From positions 32,060 to 96,059 of the forward strand of contig JALCNP010000009.1 of assembly GCA_022649135.1 (NCBI GenBank): DNA of 64,000 nucleotides. Reading direction: 5' to 3'. The translations under genes were made by a program, and so were the position numbers. This DNA is from Bifidobacterium sp. (lineage in GTDB: Bacteria > Actinomycetota > Actinomycetes > Actinomycetales > Bifidobacteriaceae). The stretch's first letter is position 1; each line of letters begins with the position of its first letter. Positions 35,944 through 46,300 of this stretch are shown piece after piece. The notes under the pieces were generated by a model that saw only the letters and a program-made list of their open reading frames with translations, ran no database searches and was not told the DNA's origin.

Positions 35944-35990
35944 GACAACCATGATACCGACCCCGTCAACCGCCATGGGATAGGGCGTGA

Positions 35991-36854
<864 letters not shown>

Positions 36855-36894
36855 CATCATCCGCACGTGTCCGCGCGAGCGCACACGGACCGGC

Positions 36895-36940
36895 GACAAG
36901 GCCGGCGATGGTTTCTTCACACGCCATCGCCGGCCTTGTC
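36895..36940 (+). terminator. Terminator after the SDR gene
   Basis: GACAAGGCCGGCGATGG (36895-36911) pairs perfectly over 17 bp with its complement (36924-36940) around a 12-nt loop, 41 nt after the stop codon. It is one of the strongest hairpins in the window and ends the SDR transcript. Confidence 0.85.
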
Positions 36941-37115
36941 GTCTCTGCATCCACGGCGAGGATGGGACCGGTGTGACAATTCTCACGTGCGCATGTGGCT
37001 TGTCACCGGCTACGGGGTTATATCGTGCTGATGTCGGGTTATGCGAGACCGGCATCCACCTCGGATGCGGCACGAAGAGCCAGCTGACACAGGGCACACC
37101 ACAAGGAAGAGCACC

Positions 37116-37172
37116 ATGAGGACATTACGGACACGACGGCGTTCGCCGATGGGGACGCAATCCGACATATGA
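37116..37172 (+). CDS. Possible 18-residue leader peptide upstream of the OFA permease
   Basis: In the 390-nt gap 36855-37244, AAGGAAG (37103-37109) lies 6 nt before an ATG opening the frame MRTLRTRRRSPMGTQSDI then TGA. The peptide has six Arg in its first nine residues. It ends 72 nt before the permease start. The good ribosome site is the only evidence; it could be a regulatory uORF, a small protein or chance. The rest of the gap holds the SDR terminator (36895-36940). Confidence 0.35.
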   Translation: MRTLRTRRRSPMGTQSDI

Positions 37173-37244
37173 GTCTTCCGCGCATGCACCCGGCACCTCT
37201 GGATGACCGCCAACGGCCACCCACAATCGAAAGGAACCGCCTGC

Positions 37245-38531
37245 ATGAAGCATAAGCCCCTTGCGAACAACGCCTGGACCAGGGCGATCGTCCCCGCACT
37301 GCTTATCCACATCCCCATCGGCACCGTCTACTGCTGGAGCGTTTTCAAGCAGCTCATCGCCGACGAACTGCATGCCAGCGCCGCCTCCGTGGAATGGGGC
37401 TTCTCTCTGGCCATTTTCTTCCTCGGCATGTCCGCCGCGTTCGCGGGCCCCATGGTGGAGAAGAACATCAGGAAATCGGCGCTGCTCTCCATGGCGTGCT
37501 TCGTGATCGGCTTCGCCGGAACCGGGGCAAGCATCGCCCTGCACTTTCTTCCCGGTGTGTTCATCTGCTACGGCGCCATCATGGGCGTGGGCCTGGGTGT
37601 GGGATATCTCACGCCGGTAAAGAATCTCATGCTGTGGTTCAGGAACAACAAGGGGCTCGCCACGGGAATCGCCGTCGCGGGCTTCGGACTGGCGAAGGCC
37701 ATCGCGAGCCCGATCATGGAATACCTCATCGGCACGGTCGGTCTTGTCTCGATGTTCTATATCCTCGCCGCCGTCTACGCGGCCATGATGTTCCTGGGAT
37801 TCCTGCTCATCAAACGGCCCGAGGGGTGGGTCTACGACCCGCAGGGATCCCACGTGAGCCGTCTGGCGATCCTGCGCACCCCCGTCTTCTGGGGGATCTG
37901 GATCGCGTTCTACATCAACATCACCTGCGGGCTCGCCCTGATCTCCCAGGAGAAGGACATCCTTCACGACGTTCTTCAGGCGCTGCCCCGATACCATGCG
38001 ATGAGCCCGTCGGCTTTCGCGATCTCCATAGCGGGAATAATAGGAACCGTTCTCGCAGTGGATTCGGTGTTCAACACGGCGGGCCGCATCGGGTTCTCCA
38101 CGCTGTCCGACCATTTCCGCCGACGCGAGACGAGCTACGTGATCATTTTCGTCATGTCCATCGCCGTGTGCCTGCTGCAGATCGCGACGCGCAGCATCGA
38201 CAACTCGATTCTCTGGGCGGTACTGGCCATGCTCTTCCTCGTCAATGCAGGCTACGGCGGAGGCTTCTCGACACTGCCCGTGCTGCTCGACCAGCATTTC
38301 GGAACGAAGACGGTATCGACGACCCACGGTCTGACCCTCAGCGCCTGGGCCTTCGCCGGCCTGTCGGGCAACCAGCTCGCCTCATTCGTGGTCACCCATG
38401 CCCCCGATCCGGCTCACCGATATGCGGCGCTTATTCCTGTGATCACCGTGCTCTTCGCCATCGCCCTGGCATGCATTCTGCTGGTGTCGCGCCGAACGGG
38501 AAAGGTCCTCGCCGATTCCCGCACCCGCTAG
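37245..38531 (+). CDS. MFS transporter, OFA (oxalate/formate antiporter-like) family
   Basis: Twelve-segment permease of 428 residues. WTRAIVPALLIHIPIGTVYCWSVFKQ in segment 1 and GVGLGVGYLTPVKNLMLWFRNNKGLATGIAVAGFGLAKA are OFA hallmarks. AAAGGA 9 nt upstream supports ATG 37245. OFA proteins exchange or import small carboxylates; oxalate itself is not implied, because no oxalyl-CoA genes are seen nearby. It is preceded by a possible leader peptide and followed by a 12-bp-stem terminator, so it is monocistronic. Confidence 0.87.
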   Translation: MKHKPLANNAWTRAIVPALLIHIPIGTVYCWSVFKQLIADELHASAASVEWGFSLAIFFLGMSAAFAGPMVEKNIRKSALLSMACFVIGFAGTGASIALHFLPGVFICYGAIMGVGLGVGYLTPVKNLMLWFRNNKGLATGIAVAGFGLAKAIASPIMEYLIGTVGLVSMFYILAAVYAAMMFLGFLLIKRPEGWVYDPQGSHVSRLAILRTPVFWGIWIAFYINITCGLALISQEKDILHDVLQALPRYHAMSPSAFAISIAGIIGTVLAVDSVFNTAGRIGFSTLSDHFRRRETSYVIIFVMSIAVCLLQIATRSIDNSILWAVLAMLFLVNAGYGGGFSTLPVLLDQHFGTKTVSTTHGLTLSAWAFAGLSGNQLASFVVTHAPDPAHRYAALIPVITVLFAIALACILLVSRRTGKVLADSRTR

Positions 38532-38537
38532 GAGCCG

Positions 38538-38572
38538 CGCTCCCGGCCGTGGGAGGACTTCGGCCGGGAGCG
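38538..38572 (+). terminator. Terminator after the OFA permease
   Basis: CGCTCCCGGCCG (38538-38549) pairs perfectly with CGGCCGGGAGCG (38561-38572) around an 11-nt loop, 6 nt after the stop. It may also serve the convergent serine hydrolase gene ending at 38632. Confidence 0.8.
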
Positions 38573-38631
38573 TTCCCCCGGCAGCGCATGCCGGCACCCC
38601 GTCCTCATGCGAGGCGTCCCGGGACACGGCA

Positions 38632-39546
38632 CTACAAAACGCTGTATATGGCGGAGGAGGCCTGGGAGATCGCCGCCCACGAGGAATTGTTCGTCATGAT
38701 GACGAACACGTAGTTGCCCTTGTCGCTGTACACGATCCCCGCATCGTGCAGCAGCCCGTCGAGGAAGCCGACCTTGTCCGCCACCGTGCCATGGTCGCCG
38801 ATGCCGGAGGGGATGCCGTCACGGTACACCTGCTGCTTCATGTCGCCGATCAGCAGGTTGTCCGAATCGGCGTCTACCAGAGACCCCTTGTAGAGCTTCG
38901 TCAGAAAATCGGCGAGGTCGGCGGCGTTCGTCTGCATGTTCTGATACCCGATGGTGGTCTGGCTCTCCCCCAGCTGATGCGCCTGGTCGTTGACGGTGTT
39001 GTATCCCTGCGAATTCAGCCAGGCCTCGGGACAGTCGTTGTCGGAATTGATGATCATGGTGGAGAAGCATTCCTGCAGAGTGGAATCGCCCAGATCCGTC
39101 TGCCATGTCCAGCTTCCGGACTTGACGGCCGCCAGCATCGAATACGCCACGAACAGCTTATAGGTGCTCGCCGCGGTGTATTCCGTGTCGGTGTTGATGG
39201 CGACCACGCTGGCGTCGTTGGCGAGATCGACCACGTCGACCGAATACTGCGCCCCCGCGAAAATCGAATCCAGCGTCGGCTTGACGGCGGCCGTCTTGTC
39301 CGCGCTCCTCACGACCTTCGTCGAGGACGGTCGCGCCGTCCGCCCGCCCGCGGTTTTCGCCGCCACCGATTTCTGCACCGAGACGGCAGCGTCATGGCCA
39401 GGTCCCATCGCCTTGCCGTGGGCCTGAAAGGCGAATGTGCACACCACGGCGACCACCGCGACCACGGCCATAAGGCCGAGGCGGCGCCTGCGGTACACCG
39501 CCTCCGGTCTCAGTGAGTAGCGGTGATGCTGAGCATGTTTGGACAC
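38632..39546 (-). CDS. Class A beta-lactamase-fold serine hydrolase, membrane-anchored
   Basis: 304 residues. One N-terminal membrane segment (about 24-40, LMAVVAVVAVVCTFAF) is followed by a flexible region rich in Lys, Thr and Ala, then the hydrolase domain outside the membrane. Active-site motifs: ASTYK (Ser 127, Lys 130), SDN (INSDNDC) and KVG in place of KTG (VADKVGFLDG). The E166 region typical of true beta-lactamases is not evident. A cell-wall peptidase-like or substrate-sensing role is more likely than antibiotic resistance (inferred). Start is GTG 39546 with AGGGG 8 nt upstream. Confidence 0.82.
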   Translation of the reverse strand: MSKHAQHHRYSLRPEAVYRRRRLGLMAVVAVVAVVCTFAFQAHGKAMGPGHDAAVSVQKSVAAKTAGGRTARPSSTKVVRSADKTAAVKPTLDSIFAGAQYSVDVVDLANDASVVAINTDTEYTAASTYKLFVAYSMLAAVKSGSWTWQTDLGDSTLQECFSTMIINSDNDCPEAWLNSQGYNTVNDQAHQLGESQTTIGYQNMQTNAADLADFLTKLYKGSLVDADSDNLLIGDMKQQVYRDGIPSGIGDHGTVADKVGFLDGLLHDAGIVYSDKGNYVFVIMTNNSSWAAISQASSAIYSVL

Positions 39547-39671
39547 GACAAACCCCTGACCTCATAGTTCCGCGCGGGGCCTGCACATGACGGGCGGCCG
39601 CACAAGACAACCATGATAGACCACAATCATCGCCGTGGTCACTGAACGATCGCTGTATACGGCCCCGGGCA

Positions 39672-42600
39672 TCACCCCAGAAGCGAGAGGAGATCGTCGG
39701 TGCTCAACGAGGAGATCGAGGATCCCGAGGCGGACGCCGCCCCGACGAAGCGGGACGCCAGATCCGTTTTGCTTCGCTGGAGGTTGAGTATGCGCTCCTC
39801 CACCGTGTTCTGGGCGACGATCTGGTACACGTTCACATCGCGCGTCTGCCCGATGCGATGCGCCCTGTCCGTCGCCTGCTCCTGCGCCGCCGCATTCCAC
39901 CAGGGGTCCGCGTGCACGACCACGCTCGCACCCGTCAGATTCAGGCCGGTGTTTCCCGCCTTGAGCGAAATGAGGAAGACGGGGGTGTCGTCGTGGTTGA
40001 ATCTGTCGACGAGCTCCACCCTCTGCTTCTTCGCGGTCGCACCCGTAATCACGTCGTAGGCCACGTCATGCGCATCCAGTCGCTGGGCGATGAGATCGAG
40101 GAAACTGGTGAACTGCGAGAAGATGAGCATCTTCTTGCCCAGATCCTGGCATGTGGAGACCAGATCCTCGATGGCGTCGAGCTTCGACGACCCACCCGCC
40201 GCCGCGGAGATGTCCGCGTTCGAATACAGCAGGCGCGGGTCGCAGCACGCCTCGCGCAGCTTGGTGAGCTGTGCGAGCACCTGGATCCTTCCCGTGGCCG
40301 CCTCGAAACGCCTGTCGCCGTTCAGGGAGGCGCGAAGCTGCTGCTCGAGAGCGGCGTACAGCTTGCGCTGACCCCCCTGAAGCTGCACCCTGATGACGTT
40401 CTCGATTTTATCGGGCAGATCCTTGAGCACGTCGGATTTGAGCCGACGCAGAATGAAGGGATGCACGAAGCCCTGCAGTCGCGCCTCGGCCCCCGTGTCA
40501 CCGCTGAGGATCGGCAGCTCGAAGCGGTCGCGGAAATGACGGTACGACCCGAGAATCCCGGGCATGAGAAAATCGAATATGCTCCACAGCTCGGAAAGCC
40601 TGTTCTCGATGGGGGTCCCCGTCAGGGCGAACCGGTGCCGGGCCTGCACCGAGCGCACCGCCTTCGCGGATTTCGTCGCGTGGTTCTTGATGTACTGGGC
40701 CTCGTCAAGCACCATGCAGTAGCAGGTGACGTCCTGATAATCGGCGATGTCGCGCCGAAGAAGATCGTAGGAGGTTATCAGCACGTCGGGAATGGGTCCG
40801 GCGCCGCGGCCCTCCGGGAGCCCGTCATCCCCCTGCGACGGGTCCGCCGCACGCTCATGATCCCTCACCTCATTAAGCGTCTCGCGCCGGGACGCCTTGC
40901 TGCCCGCGACCACGGCGACGCGAAGCGACGGGGTGAAGCGACGGCACTCGGCCGCCCAGTTGTAGACCAGGGAGGCGGGGCATACGATGAGATTCGGCCC
41001 GACGCCCCGCGCCGCATCACGGCGCGACAAAAGCAGAGCCAAAAGCTGCACGGTCTTCCCCAGACCCATCTCATCGGCCAGAATTCCGCCGAAGTTCCTG
41101 TCGCACACCTTGTCCAGCCAGTGGAACCCCTGCGTCTGGTAGGGCCGAAGAACATGGGAGAGCGACGGGGGGACGGCATTGGAGGAGTCCACGGTCCTCT
41201 CCAGTGCGCGCATGTAGGCGAGGAAGCTTTCATCCTTCCCGGAATCGGGAATCTGGTTGTCCAGATAGTAGGCCGCATATCCAGGAACCGTCACGACGCC
41301 CTTTTCGAAATCGCGACGCGTGAGATTGAGGTCGGCGGCGACCTCGTCGATCCCATCCATGCGGATCGCCCCGACATCAACGAAGGTGCCGTTGCGAAGC
41401 CGGTGGAAACGTCTGTTCCTCCTGTAGCTGTTAAGAACCTCGGCGACCTCGTCGGGGTCGATCTCGTCGGCGATGGTGGATATCTCGACAAGATCAGACT
41501 TCACCGACAGTCCCAGTGAGATCGTCGGACGTGTGATCGCCGTGAGACCGTCGAAGGCCTGGGTGCAGAACACCGATCCCAGATCGCGCAGCACGGGCAG
41601 TCCCTCCGTGAGAAGACGGTAGATCGCCGCATCGTCGGATTCCGGTATCCGCGCCCGGGAGTGGACAGGACGCGGAAAATAGTGGAGCACCGCCTCGACC
41701 GCCAGACGTTCGGCCTCACGGTCGCGTGTCGTATGGCGGGACGCGCGGCTCTCCTCCCCGACGACCCCCGATCCGAACACGTCGAACCGGACGGCGCCAT
41801 AGCGCGCCTCAACGCGGCAGACGATGCCCTCGCCATCGCGATCCAGATATGTCTCGATCACGCAGGGCATCTGCTTGAGATCGTATATCTCCGGGGACAT
41901 CCTCGCCCGAATCAGGCCCGTGCCGTCGGCACCGTCCTGCGCATCCGTTCCCGCCTCTCCGGCTGCAGCACGGTCCGGGCCCGCGTCTGCCCTCCCGACC
42001 GTGGCCTCAGGACCCTGAACGGCTCTGAGAAAGGGAAGAACGGTTCTCGAAAACGCGGTGATGTCCTCCGGCTGGACATAGAGCTCATCCTCGTCACCGT
42101 CCGCGCACAGCGCACTGACAAGTCTGCGCTGCTTGAGAAATCCCGGAGAGCAGCGGTGGATGACCGGGCTGTCGGTCCCCTTGAGGGCTTCTCCCGCAAC
42201 GGGGCGCACCACGACGAAGGAGGACCTGTATCCATGGATGAAGCATTCGACGCACAATCTGCGTCGTATGAGCAGTCCGGAGCGCCGATACGCGTCCGGA
42301 CCGCCCGAGGCCGCATCCGCACCGGCACGCGAATCCGCGCCGGAGGTTATCTCGAGTCCCAGATCGGGATCGCCACCCACCACCAGAGCGGGCATGGTGG
42401 CCGCGAAGAAGCGTTGCGGAGGGGAATAGTCCAGCGTGGCGCCGGTATCGACGTAAAGGTCGAGAAGCTCGCTGATCTCATCGTCGGAAAGCACCATCTG
42501 CCCGGAACGGGCCCCCTGTGGATACTGATGATACGTTCCGTGCGCCAGCCCCACGGTCTGACGGATCTGCAGAGCGCGGTCAAGAACCGCAAAAAGCGCC

Positions 42601-43451
42601 CGCGACCGTTCGTCAAAGGCGTCCAGCGTATGGATGAAGGCGAGCTTCTTGCCATAGGAGACGAACTGCTGCGAACGAACGGCGAGGATGAAAGCCCGGA
42701 CGTCCTTCACCGCGTAGCTGGTCTCCTGCATCGCGGCGTGCGAGTCGGCGCGGGAGGAGTTGTGCACTCCGATGCGCAGTCTCAGCGCCCAGCTGTCCGT
42801 GGAACAGTCGATTCCCAGCCGCAGCCAGACGCTTCCCCTGATCATGCGGCTTGTCTGCCCGTTGCCCGCATCCGCAAGGTTGTCGACCTTTTTCAGCAAT
42901 TCGAGCTGTCTGGATTGCACATCCTGGCGTGACTGGGATTCCTGCTGCGCCATGAACGCCTTGAGCACGCGCGAGGTGTGCTGCGAGTCGGACGGCTCCG
43001 TCCCTATCTGGTCGAAGGTGTGGGCGGCCTCGTTGTAATGCAGGATCAGCGCGATGACGTGCTTGCAAATCGCACCGTATCTGCCATACGCCGGGCAGTC
43101 GCAATGCGAGTCGATGATCTCGTGACGTCCCTCGTCGATGCTCGCCCAGGTATGGTAGGTCTGGTTGAATCCGCTCATCCCCTCGATTGTGGAGGAGAGC
43201 TTCGTGTAATTCTCCGTGAACTCACAGACGAGATTGCCCATCCTTCCGCTCTTCGAAACCTCGCGTGCGCGAAAATACGCCGAACCCGCCAGTTTTCGCA
43301 GGGCGGGATCGGGCACTATCTCCCGGTTCCCATAATCCATTCCATCGTCGCGGGCGTCGATTCCATATCCCCCGTCGGTCTCATGCTGCCCTGTTCTTGT
43401 CCCATGCCCTGTTCTTGTCCCATACACGGAAGCATGCCAATTCACTACCAT
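39672..43451 (-). CDS. SWIM zinc-finger SNF2-family helicase
   Basis: Large DNA-dependent ATPase of the Snf2/RapA superfamily, up to 1259 residues. A SWIM zinc finger (HCDCPAYGRYGAICKHV, CxC...CxH, about 115-133) is followed by a long central region and the two-lobed motor: DEMGLGKTVQLLALLL (Walker A, about 795), LDEAQYIKN, LTGTPIENRLSELWSIF, and TDRAHRIGQTRDVNVYQIV. The role is probably remodelling of nucleoprotein or transcription complexes. The start is uncertain: ATG 43451 has GGGGTGAT at good spacing, whereas ATG 43340 starts nearer conserved sequence. The first includes an 18-bp tandem duplication (43389-43424) encoding repeated GTRTG. Confidence 0.92.
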   Translation of the reverse strand: MVVNWHASVYGTRTGHGTRTGQHETDGGYGIDARDDGMDYGNREIVPDPALRKLAGSAYFRAREVSKSGRMGNLVCEFTENYTKLSSTIEGMSGFNQTYHTWASIDEGRHEIIDSHCDCPAYGRYGAICKHVIALILHYNEAAHTFDQIGTEPSDSQHTSRVLKAFMAQQESQSRQDVQSRQLELLKKVDNLADAGNGQTSRMIRGSVWLRLGIDCSTDSWALRLRIGVHNSSRADSHAAMQETSYAVKDVRAFILAVRSQQFVSYGKKLAFIHTLDAFDERSRALFAVLDRALQIRQTVGLAHGTYHQYPQGARSGQMVLSDDEISELLDLYVDTGATLDYSPPQRFFAATMPALVVGGDPDLGLEITSGADSRAGADAASGGPDAYRRSGLLIRRRLCVECFIHGYRSSFVVVRPVAGEALKGTDSPVIHRCSPGFLKQRRLVSALCADGDEDELYVQPEDITAFSRTVLPFLRAVQGPEATVGRADAGPDRAAAGEAGTDAQDGADGTGLIRARMSPEIYDLKQMPCVIETYLDRDGEGIVCRVEARYGAVRFDVFGSGVVGEESRASRHTTRDREAERLAVEAVLHYFPRPVHSRARIPESDDAAIYRLLTEGLPVLRDLGSVFCTQAFDGLTAITRPTISLGLSVKSDLVEISTIADEIDPDEVAEVLNSYRRNRRFHRLRNGTFVDVGAIRMDGIDEVAADLNLTRRDFEKGVVTVPGYAAYYLDNQIPDSGKDESFLAYMRALERTVDSSNAVPPSLSHVLRPYQTQGFHWLDKVCDRNFGGILADEMGLGKTVQLLALLLSRRDAARGVGPNLIVCPASLVYNWAAECRRFTPSLRVAVVAGSKASRRETLNEVRDHERAADPSQGDDGLPEGRGAGPIPDVLITSYDLLRRDIADYQDVTCYCMVLDEAQYIKNHATKSAKAVRSVQARHRFALTGTPIENRLSELWSIFDFLMPGILGSYRHFRDRFELPILSGDTGAEARLQGFVHPFILRRLKSDVLKDLPDKIENVIRVQLQGGQRKLYAALEQQLRASLNGDRRFEAATGRIQVLAQLTKLREACCDPRLLYSNADISAAAGGSSKLDAIEDLVSTCQDLGKKMLIFSQFTSFLDLIAQRLDAHDVAYDVITGATAKKQRVELVDRFNHDDTPVFLISLKAGNTGLNLTGASVVVHADPWWNAAAQEQATDRAHRIGQTRDVNVYQIVAQNTVEERILNLQRSKTDLASRFVGAASASGSSISSLSTDDLLSLLG
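43389..43424. repeat. 18-bp tandem duplication in the SNF2 gene N-terminus
   Basis: CCCTGTTCTTGTCCCAT followed by G or A occurs at 43389-43406 and again at 43407-43424. On the coding strand it gives GTRTGH-GTRTGQ if the upstream start is used. The unit is a multiple of three, so copy change keeps frame. Confidence 0.85.
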
Positions 43452-43575
43452 TCATCACCCCGAAATAACGTACACGGCCGCGTCGGCCGCAAGCCAGCAT
43501 CACGACGCTCTTACCCATAGGCCCGATCTCATGCTCACAGCGCAACAAGGAACGCGGCGGTGAGATACTGGCGGC

Positions 43576-44559
43576 ATGGTTAAGGATAATACGAGTTCAC
43601 CCGCAACATGCACCGCATATTTCGCTGGTGGCTGTTTTTGGGGAATGGAACGCTATTTTCAGGAGATCCGGGGCGTGGTCGGGACGACGGTGGGGTATGC
43701 CCAGTCCCTCATCGAAGCGCCACGCTACGACCAGGTCTGCTCCGGAGAGGCCGACGCCGCCGAGACGGTGAGGGTCCGCTTCGATACGGCGCAGGTGTCC
43801 CTGAGAACCCTGACGCTGCTCTTCCTTGACGTCATCGACCCCTATTCCTCCGACCGGCAGGGCAACGACACCGGCAGACAATACCGAACCGGCCTGTTCT
43901 TCACCGACGAACGACAGCATGACGTGTTCGCCACGGCCCTGGAGGACCTCGGCCGCCTCGACCCCCGGCGACCGATCGTGGCCGTGGAGGCGCTGCGCAA
44001 TTTTTACACGGCCGAAAGCACCCACCAGAACTATCTGGCAAACAATCCGCACGGCTACTGCCATATTCCCCTCAAGGCGATCTCCGCAGTGGCCGCACGG
44101 CAAAAATACATCGAGAGAATCTGGAATCTGACGCCCGAGCAGTTCGCCGTCACCCAGACCGGCTCCACCGAAAGACCTTTCGACAACCGATACGACGGTG
44201 AATTCGAGCCGGGAATATACGTGGACATCGTCAGCGGCGAGCCCCTGTTCCTCTCGACCGACAAGTTCGACTCGGGGTGCGGCTGGCCCTCCTTCAGCAC
44301 TCCGATGAAGGCGGAATCCGTCACCGAGCACCGCGACCAGACGCTCCCGGGACGGCCCCGGATCGAAATCCGCTCGGCCGGGACGGGGATCCACCTCGGT
44401 CATGTGTTCGACGATGGGCCCGCCGATCGGGGAGGGCTGCGCTACTGCATGAATTCCGCGTCCCTGAGATTCATCCGCCGCGCCGACATGCACGGGCAGG
44501 GATACGACGAATACATCCCCCTTCTGGACGCGGCGCTGGATCAGGCCTCGAAAGGCTGA
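43576..44559 (+). CDS. msrAB: Bifunctional methionine sulfoxide reductase MsrA-MsrB
   Basis: Repairs both S- and R-methionine sulfoxide. 327 residues. The N-terminal MsrA domain has GGCFWG (catalytic Cys 20). The C-terminal MsrB domain has [26 protein letters not shown] and [11 protein letters not shown] (catalytic Cys 291). It lacks the CxxC zinc pairs, placing it in the zinc-free MsrB class with Cys in GCGWPSF as likely resolving residue. No ribosome site is seen. GATACT lies 6 nt before the ATG, so the transcript may be leaderless. It is divergent from the SNF2 gene and convergent with the DEAD-box gene. Confidence 0.96.
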   Translation: MVKDNTSSPATCTAYFAGGCFWGMERYFQEIRGVVGTTVGYAQSLIEAPRYDQVCSGEADAAETVRVRFDTAQVSLRTLTLLFLDVIDPYSSDRQGNDTGRQYRTGLFFTDERQHDVFATALEDLGRLDPRRPIVAVEALRNFYTAESTHQNYLANNPHGYCHIPLKAISAVAARQKYIERIWNLTPEQFAVTQTGSTERPFDNRYDGEFEPGIYVDIVSGEPLFLSTDKFDSGCGWPSFSTPMKAESVTEHRDQTLPGRPRIEIRSAGTGIHLGHVFDDGPADRGGLRYCMNSASLRFIRRADMHGQGYDEYIPLLDAALDQASKG

Positions 44560-44582
44560 CGGCCGACAGCCTCGGAAAGGCG

Positions 44583-44604
44583 CGGGGGGATCATGCATCC
44601 CCCG
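44583..44604. terminator. Bidirectional hairpin between msrAB and the DEAD-box helicase
   Basis: CGGGGGGAT (44583-44591) and ATCCCCCG (44597-44604) form a stem with one bulged G around CATGC, in the 51-nt gap between convergent genes. Confidence 0.65.
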
Positions 44605-44610
44605 TCAGGT

Positions 44611-46263
44611 CTAATGCCGTGCGCGGCGGGTGAATGGCGCCGAATTCCTCGAGCCGTGCGAGCGGCGGAACCCCGCGGCCCTGCGTGAGCCGTTCTCCTC
44701 CGAGCCCTTTCGCTCCTCCCAGCGTTCCGTTCTCTTGCCCGTGTGATGATGCTTGCCACGGGAGGATGACGTCTCATCGTTCCCCCGTTCGCCGGAACGC
44801 CGGAAATCCGAACGTGCCGGATCCTCGGAACCGCCATGCGAGCGCCGCGGTCGCGCATCGCGCCTTCCGCTGCGATCGCCGCCGCCTCGCCTCGATGCGC
44901 GCTCCCCGGAACGGCCCTCCTTCGGCCGACGCCGCTTCGATGGCTGATTCACCACGGGTACCGTCAGCGTCCAGTCCCTGACAAGGGGGGCATGCTCTCC
45001 GACAAGATCGAGCAGTTCGGGGGAATTCGGCGTCACCTCCTGCGTATGGGCGTGTATCCCGGCCCTGCGCAGCATGGAATGGGCATCGTGCCGCTGCTCC
45101 GGAAGAACGAGGGTGACCACGTCACCCGATTCGCCGGCGCGCGCGGTGCGTCCCGAACGGTGGAGGAACGATTTGGGGTCCTCGGGAGGATCCGTCTGGA
45201 CGACCAGGGCCACATCGCTGACATCGATCCCGCGCGCGGCCACATCCGTGGCGACGAGGACGCGGACCTCGCCGTCCGCAAACGCCGCGAGATGCCTGTC
45301 ACGCTGGCTCTGTGACAGGTTGCCCTGCAGATCGACGGACGGTATGCCCGCCTGGACCAGCTTCTTCGCCATCTTCTTGGCCTGGTACTTCGTTCTCGTG
45401 AACAGTATCCTCTTGCCTTTCCCGGACGCGAGCTCGCGAATAACCTCATGCTTGTTGCCCTGGGAGACGGCGAACACGTGATGCGTCATGGTGTCGACCT
45501 GGGATTCGGCCGAATCCACCGCATGGATCTTCGCATCGGTGAGGAATCTGTCAACGACCTTGTCCACACCGTGATCGAGCGTTGCCGAGAACAGCATGCG
45601 CTGTCCATCGGGATCCACCTGATCCAGCAGCCGCGTCACCGAGGGAAGAAAGCCCATGTCCGCCATCTCGTCGGCCTCGTCGAGGACGGCGATGCTCACC
45701 GACTCCAAAGACAGCAGCCTCTGGCGGAGAAGATCCTCCAGCCGCCCCGGGCACGCCACGATGACATCCGCGCCGTCACGCAGAGCGGCGACCTGCCGGT
45801 TCTGGTTCACCCCGCCATAGATGCACGTGGTCGCCATGCCGTAGGCGTCGGCAAGCGGCCGAATGACCTCGTCGATCTGGTTGACCAGCTCACGCGTCGG
45901 GACAAGGACCAGTCCGCGCGGATGGGGAAGCATCGCATTCGAACGGCCCCTCCCGTAATCATGCATGGCGGTGCGGGCGGCCCCCTCCTCGCTCAGACGC
46001 GCCACCAACGGAATCGCGAAGGCCAGGGTCTTCCCCGACCCGGTCTGGCCCCGCCCCAGAACGTCACGGCCGGCCAGGGAATCCGGCAGGGTGTCCGTCT
46101 GAATGGGGAAGGCGGTGGATTTCCCGTCGCGGGCGAGGACCCGCACCAGGGGGCCGGGCACCCCGAGCTCGGCGAATGTATGGGGATGGTCCCGGTCCTC
46201 ACCGGGCGTCCCGCCTTGAATGGAGGAAGAATTGTTAGAGTCATTTGACTTCGAAACAGACAC
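44611..46263 (-). CDS. DEAD-box ATP-dependent RNA helicase
   Basis: Unwinds RNA duplexes in ribosome assembly or mRNA turnover. 550 residues. Motifs: GQTGSGKT (about 72-79), PTRELVNQI, LDEADEMADMGFL, SATLDHGVDKV, VATDVAARGIDV and HRSGRTARAG. After about residue 410 comes a 140-residue basic tail rich in Arg, Ser and Gly (SGERASRRGGGDRSGRR), probably disordered and RNA-binding. Start is GTG 46263 with AAAGG 7 nt upstream. A 14-bp tandem duplication sits just before the ribosome site. The RhlE/CshA-type subfamily is not resolved. Confidence 0.94.
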   Translation of the reverse strand: MSVSKSNDSNNSSSIQGGTPGEDRDHPHTFAELGVPGPLVRVLARDGKSTAFPIQTDTLPDSLAGRDVLGRGQTGSGKTLAFAIPLVARLSEEGAARTAMHDYGRGRSNAMLPHPRGLVLVPTRELVNQIDEVIRPLADAYGMATTCIYGGVNQNRQVAALRDGADVIVACPGRLEDLLRQRLLSLESVSIAVLDEADEMADMGFLPSVTRLLDQVDPDGQRMLFSATLDHGVDKVVDRFLTDAKIHAVDSAESQVDTMTHHVFAVSQGNKHEVIRELASGKGKRILFTRTKYQAKKMAKKLVQAGIPSVDLQGNLSQSQRDRHLAAFADGEVRVLVATDVAARGIDVSDVALVVQTDPPEDPKSFLHRSGRTARAGESGDVVTLVLPEQRHDAHSMLRRAGIHAHTQEVTPNSPELLDLVGEHAPLVRDWTLTVPVVNQPSKRRRPKEGRSGERASRRGGGDRSGRRDARPRRSHGGSEDPARSDFRRSGERGNDETSSSRGKHHHTGKRTERWEERKGSEENGSRRAAGFRRSHGSRNSAPFTRRARH

Positions 46264-46272
46264 GATAGCCTT

Positions 46273-46300
46273 TCACACTATGCAGCTCACACTATGCAGC
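46273..46300. repeat. Perfect 14-bp tandem duplication upstream of the helicase gene
   Basis: TCACACTATGCAGC occurs at 46273-46286 and 46287-46300, immediately upstream of the ribosome site of the reverse-strand helicase gene. The remainder of the 383-nt divergent gap 46264-46646 contains only a GGCCGGCATGCCGGCC palindrome (46414-46429) and no gene. Confidence 0.9.

Noticed and set aside
37245..38531. Oxalate degradation cluster
   Set aside because: The OFA permease alone is present; no oxalyl-CoA decarboxylase or formyl-CoA transferase lies nearby, so oxalate is not supported as substrate.
38632..39546. Beta-lactamase giving antibiotic resistance
   Set aside because: Although SxxK and SDN motifs are present, KTG is KVG and no Glu166-type loop is evident; the protein is membrane-anchored, so resistance is not supported.
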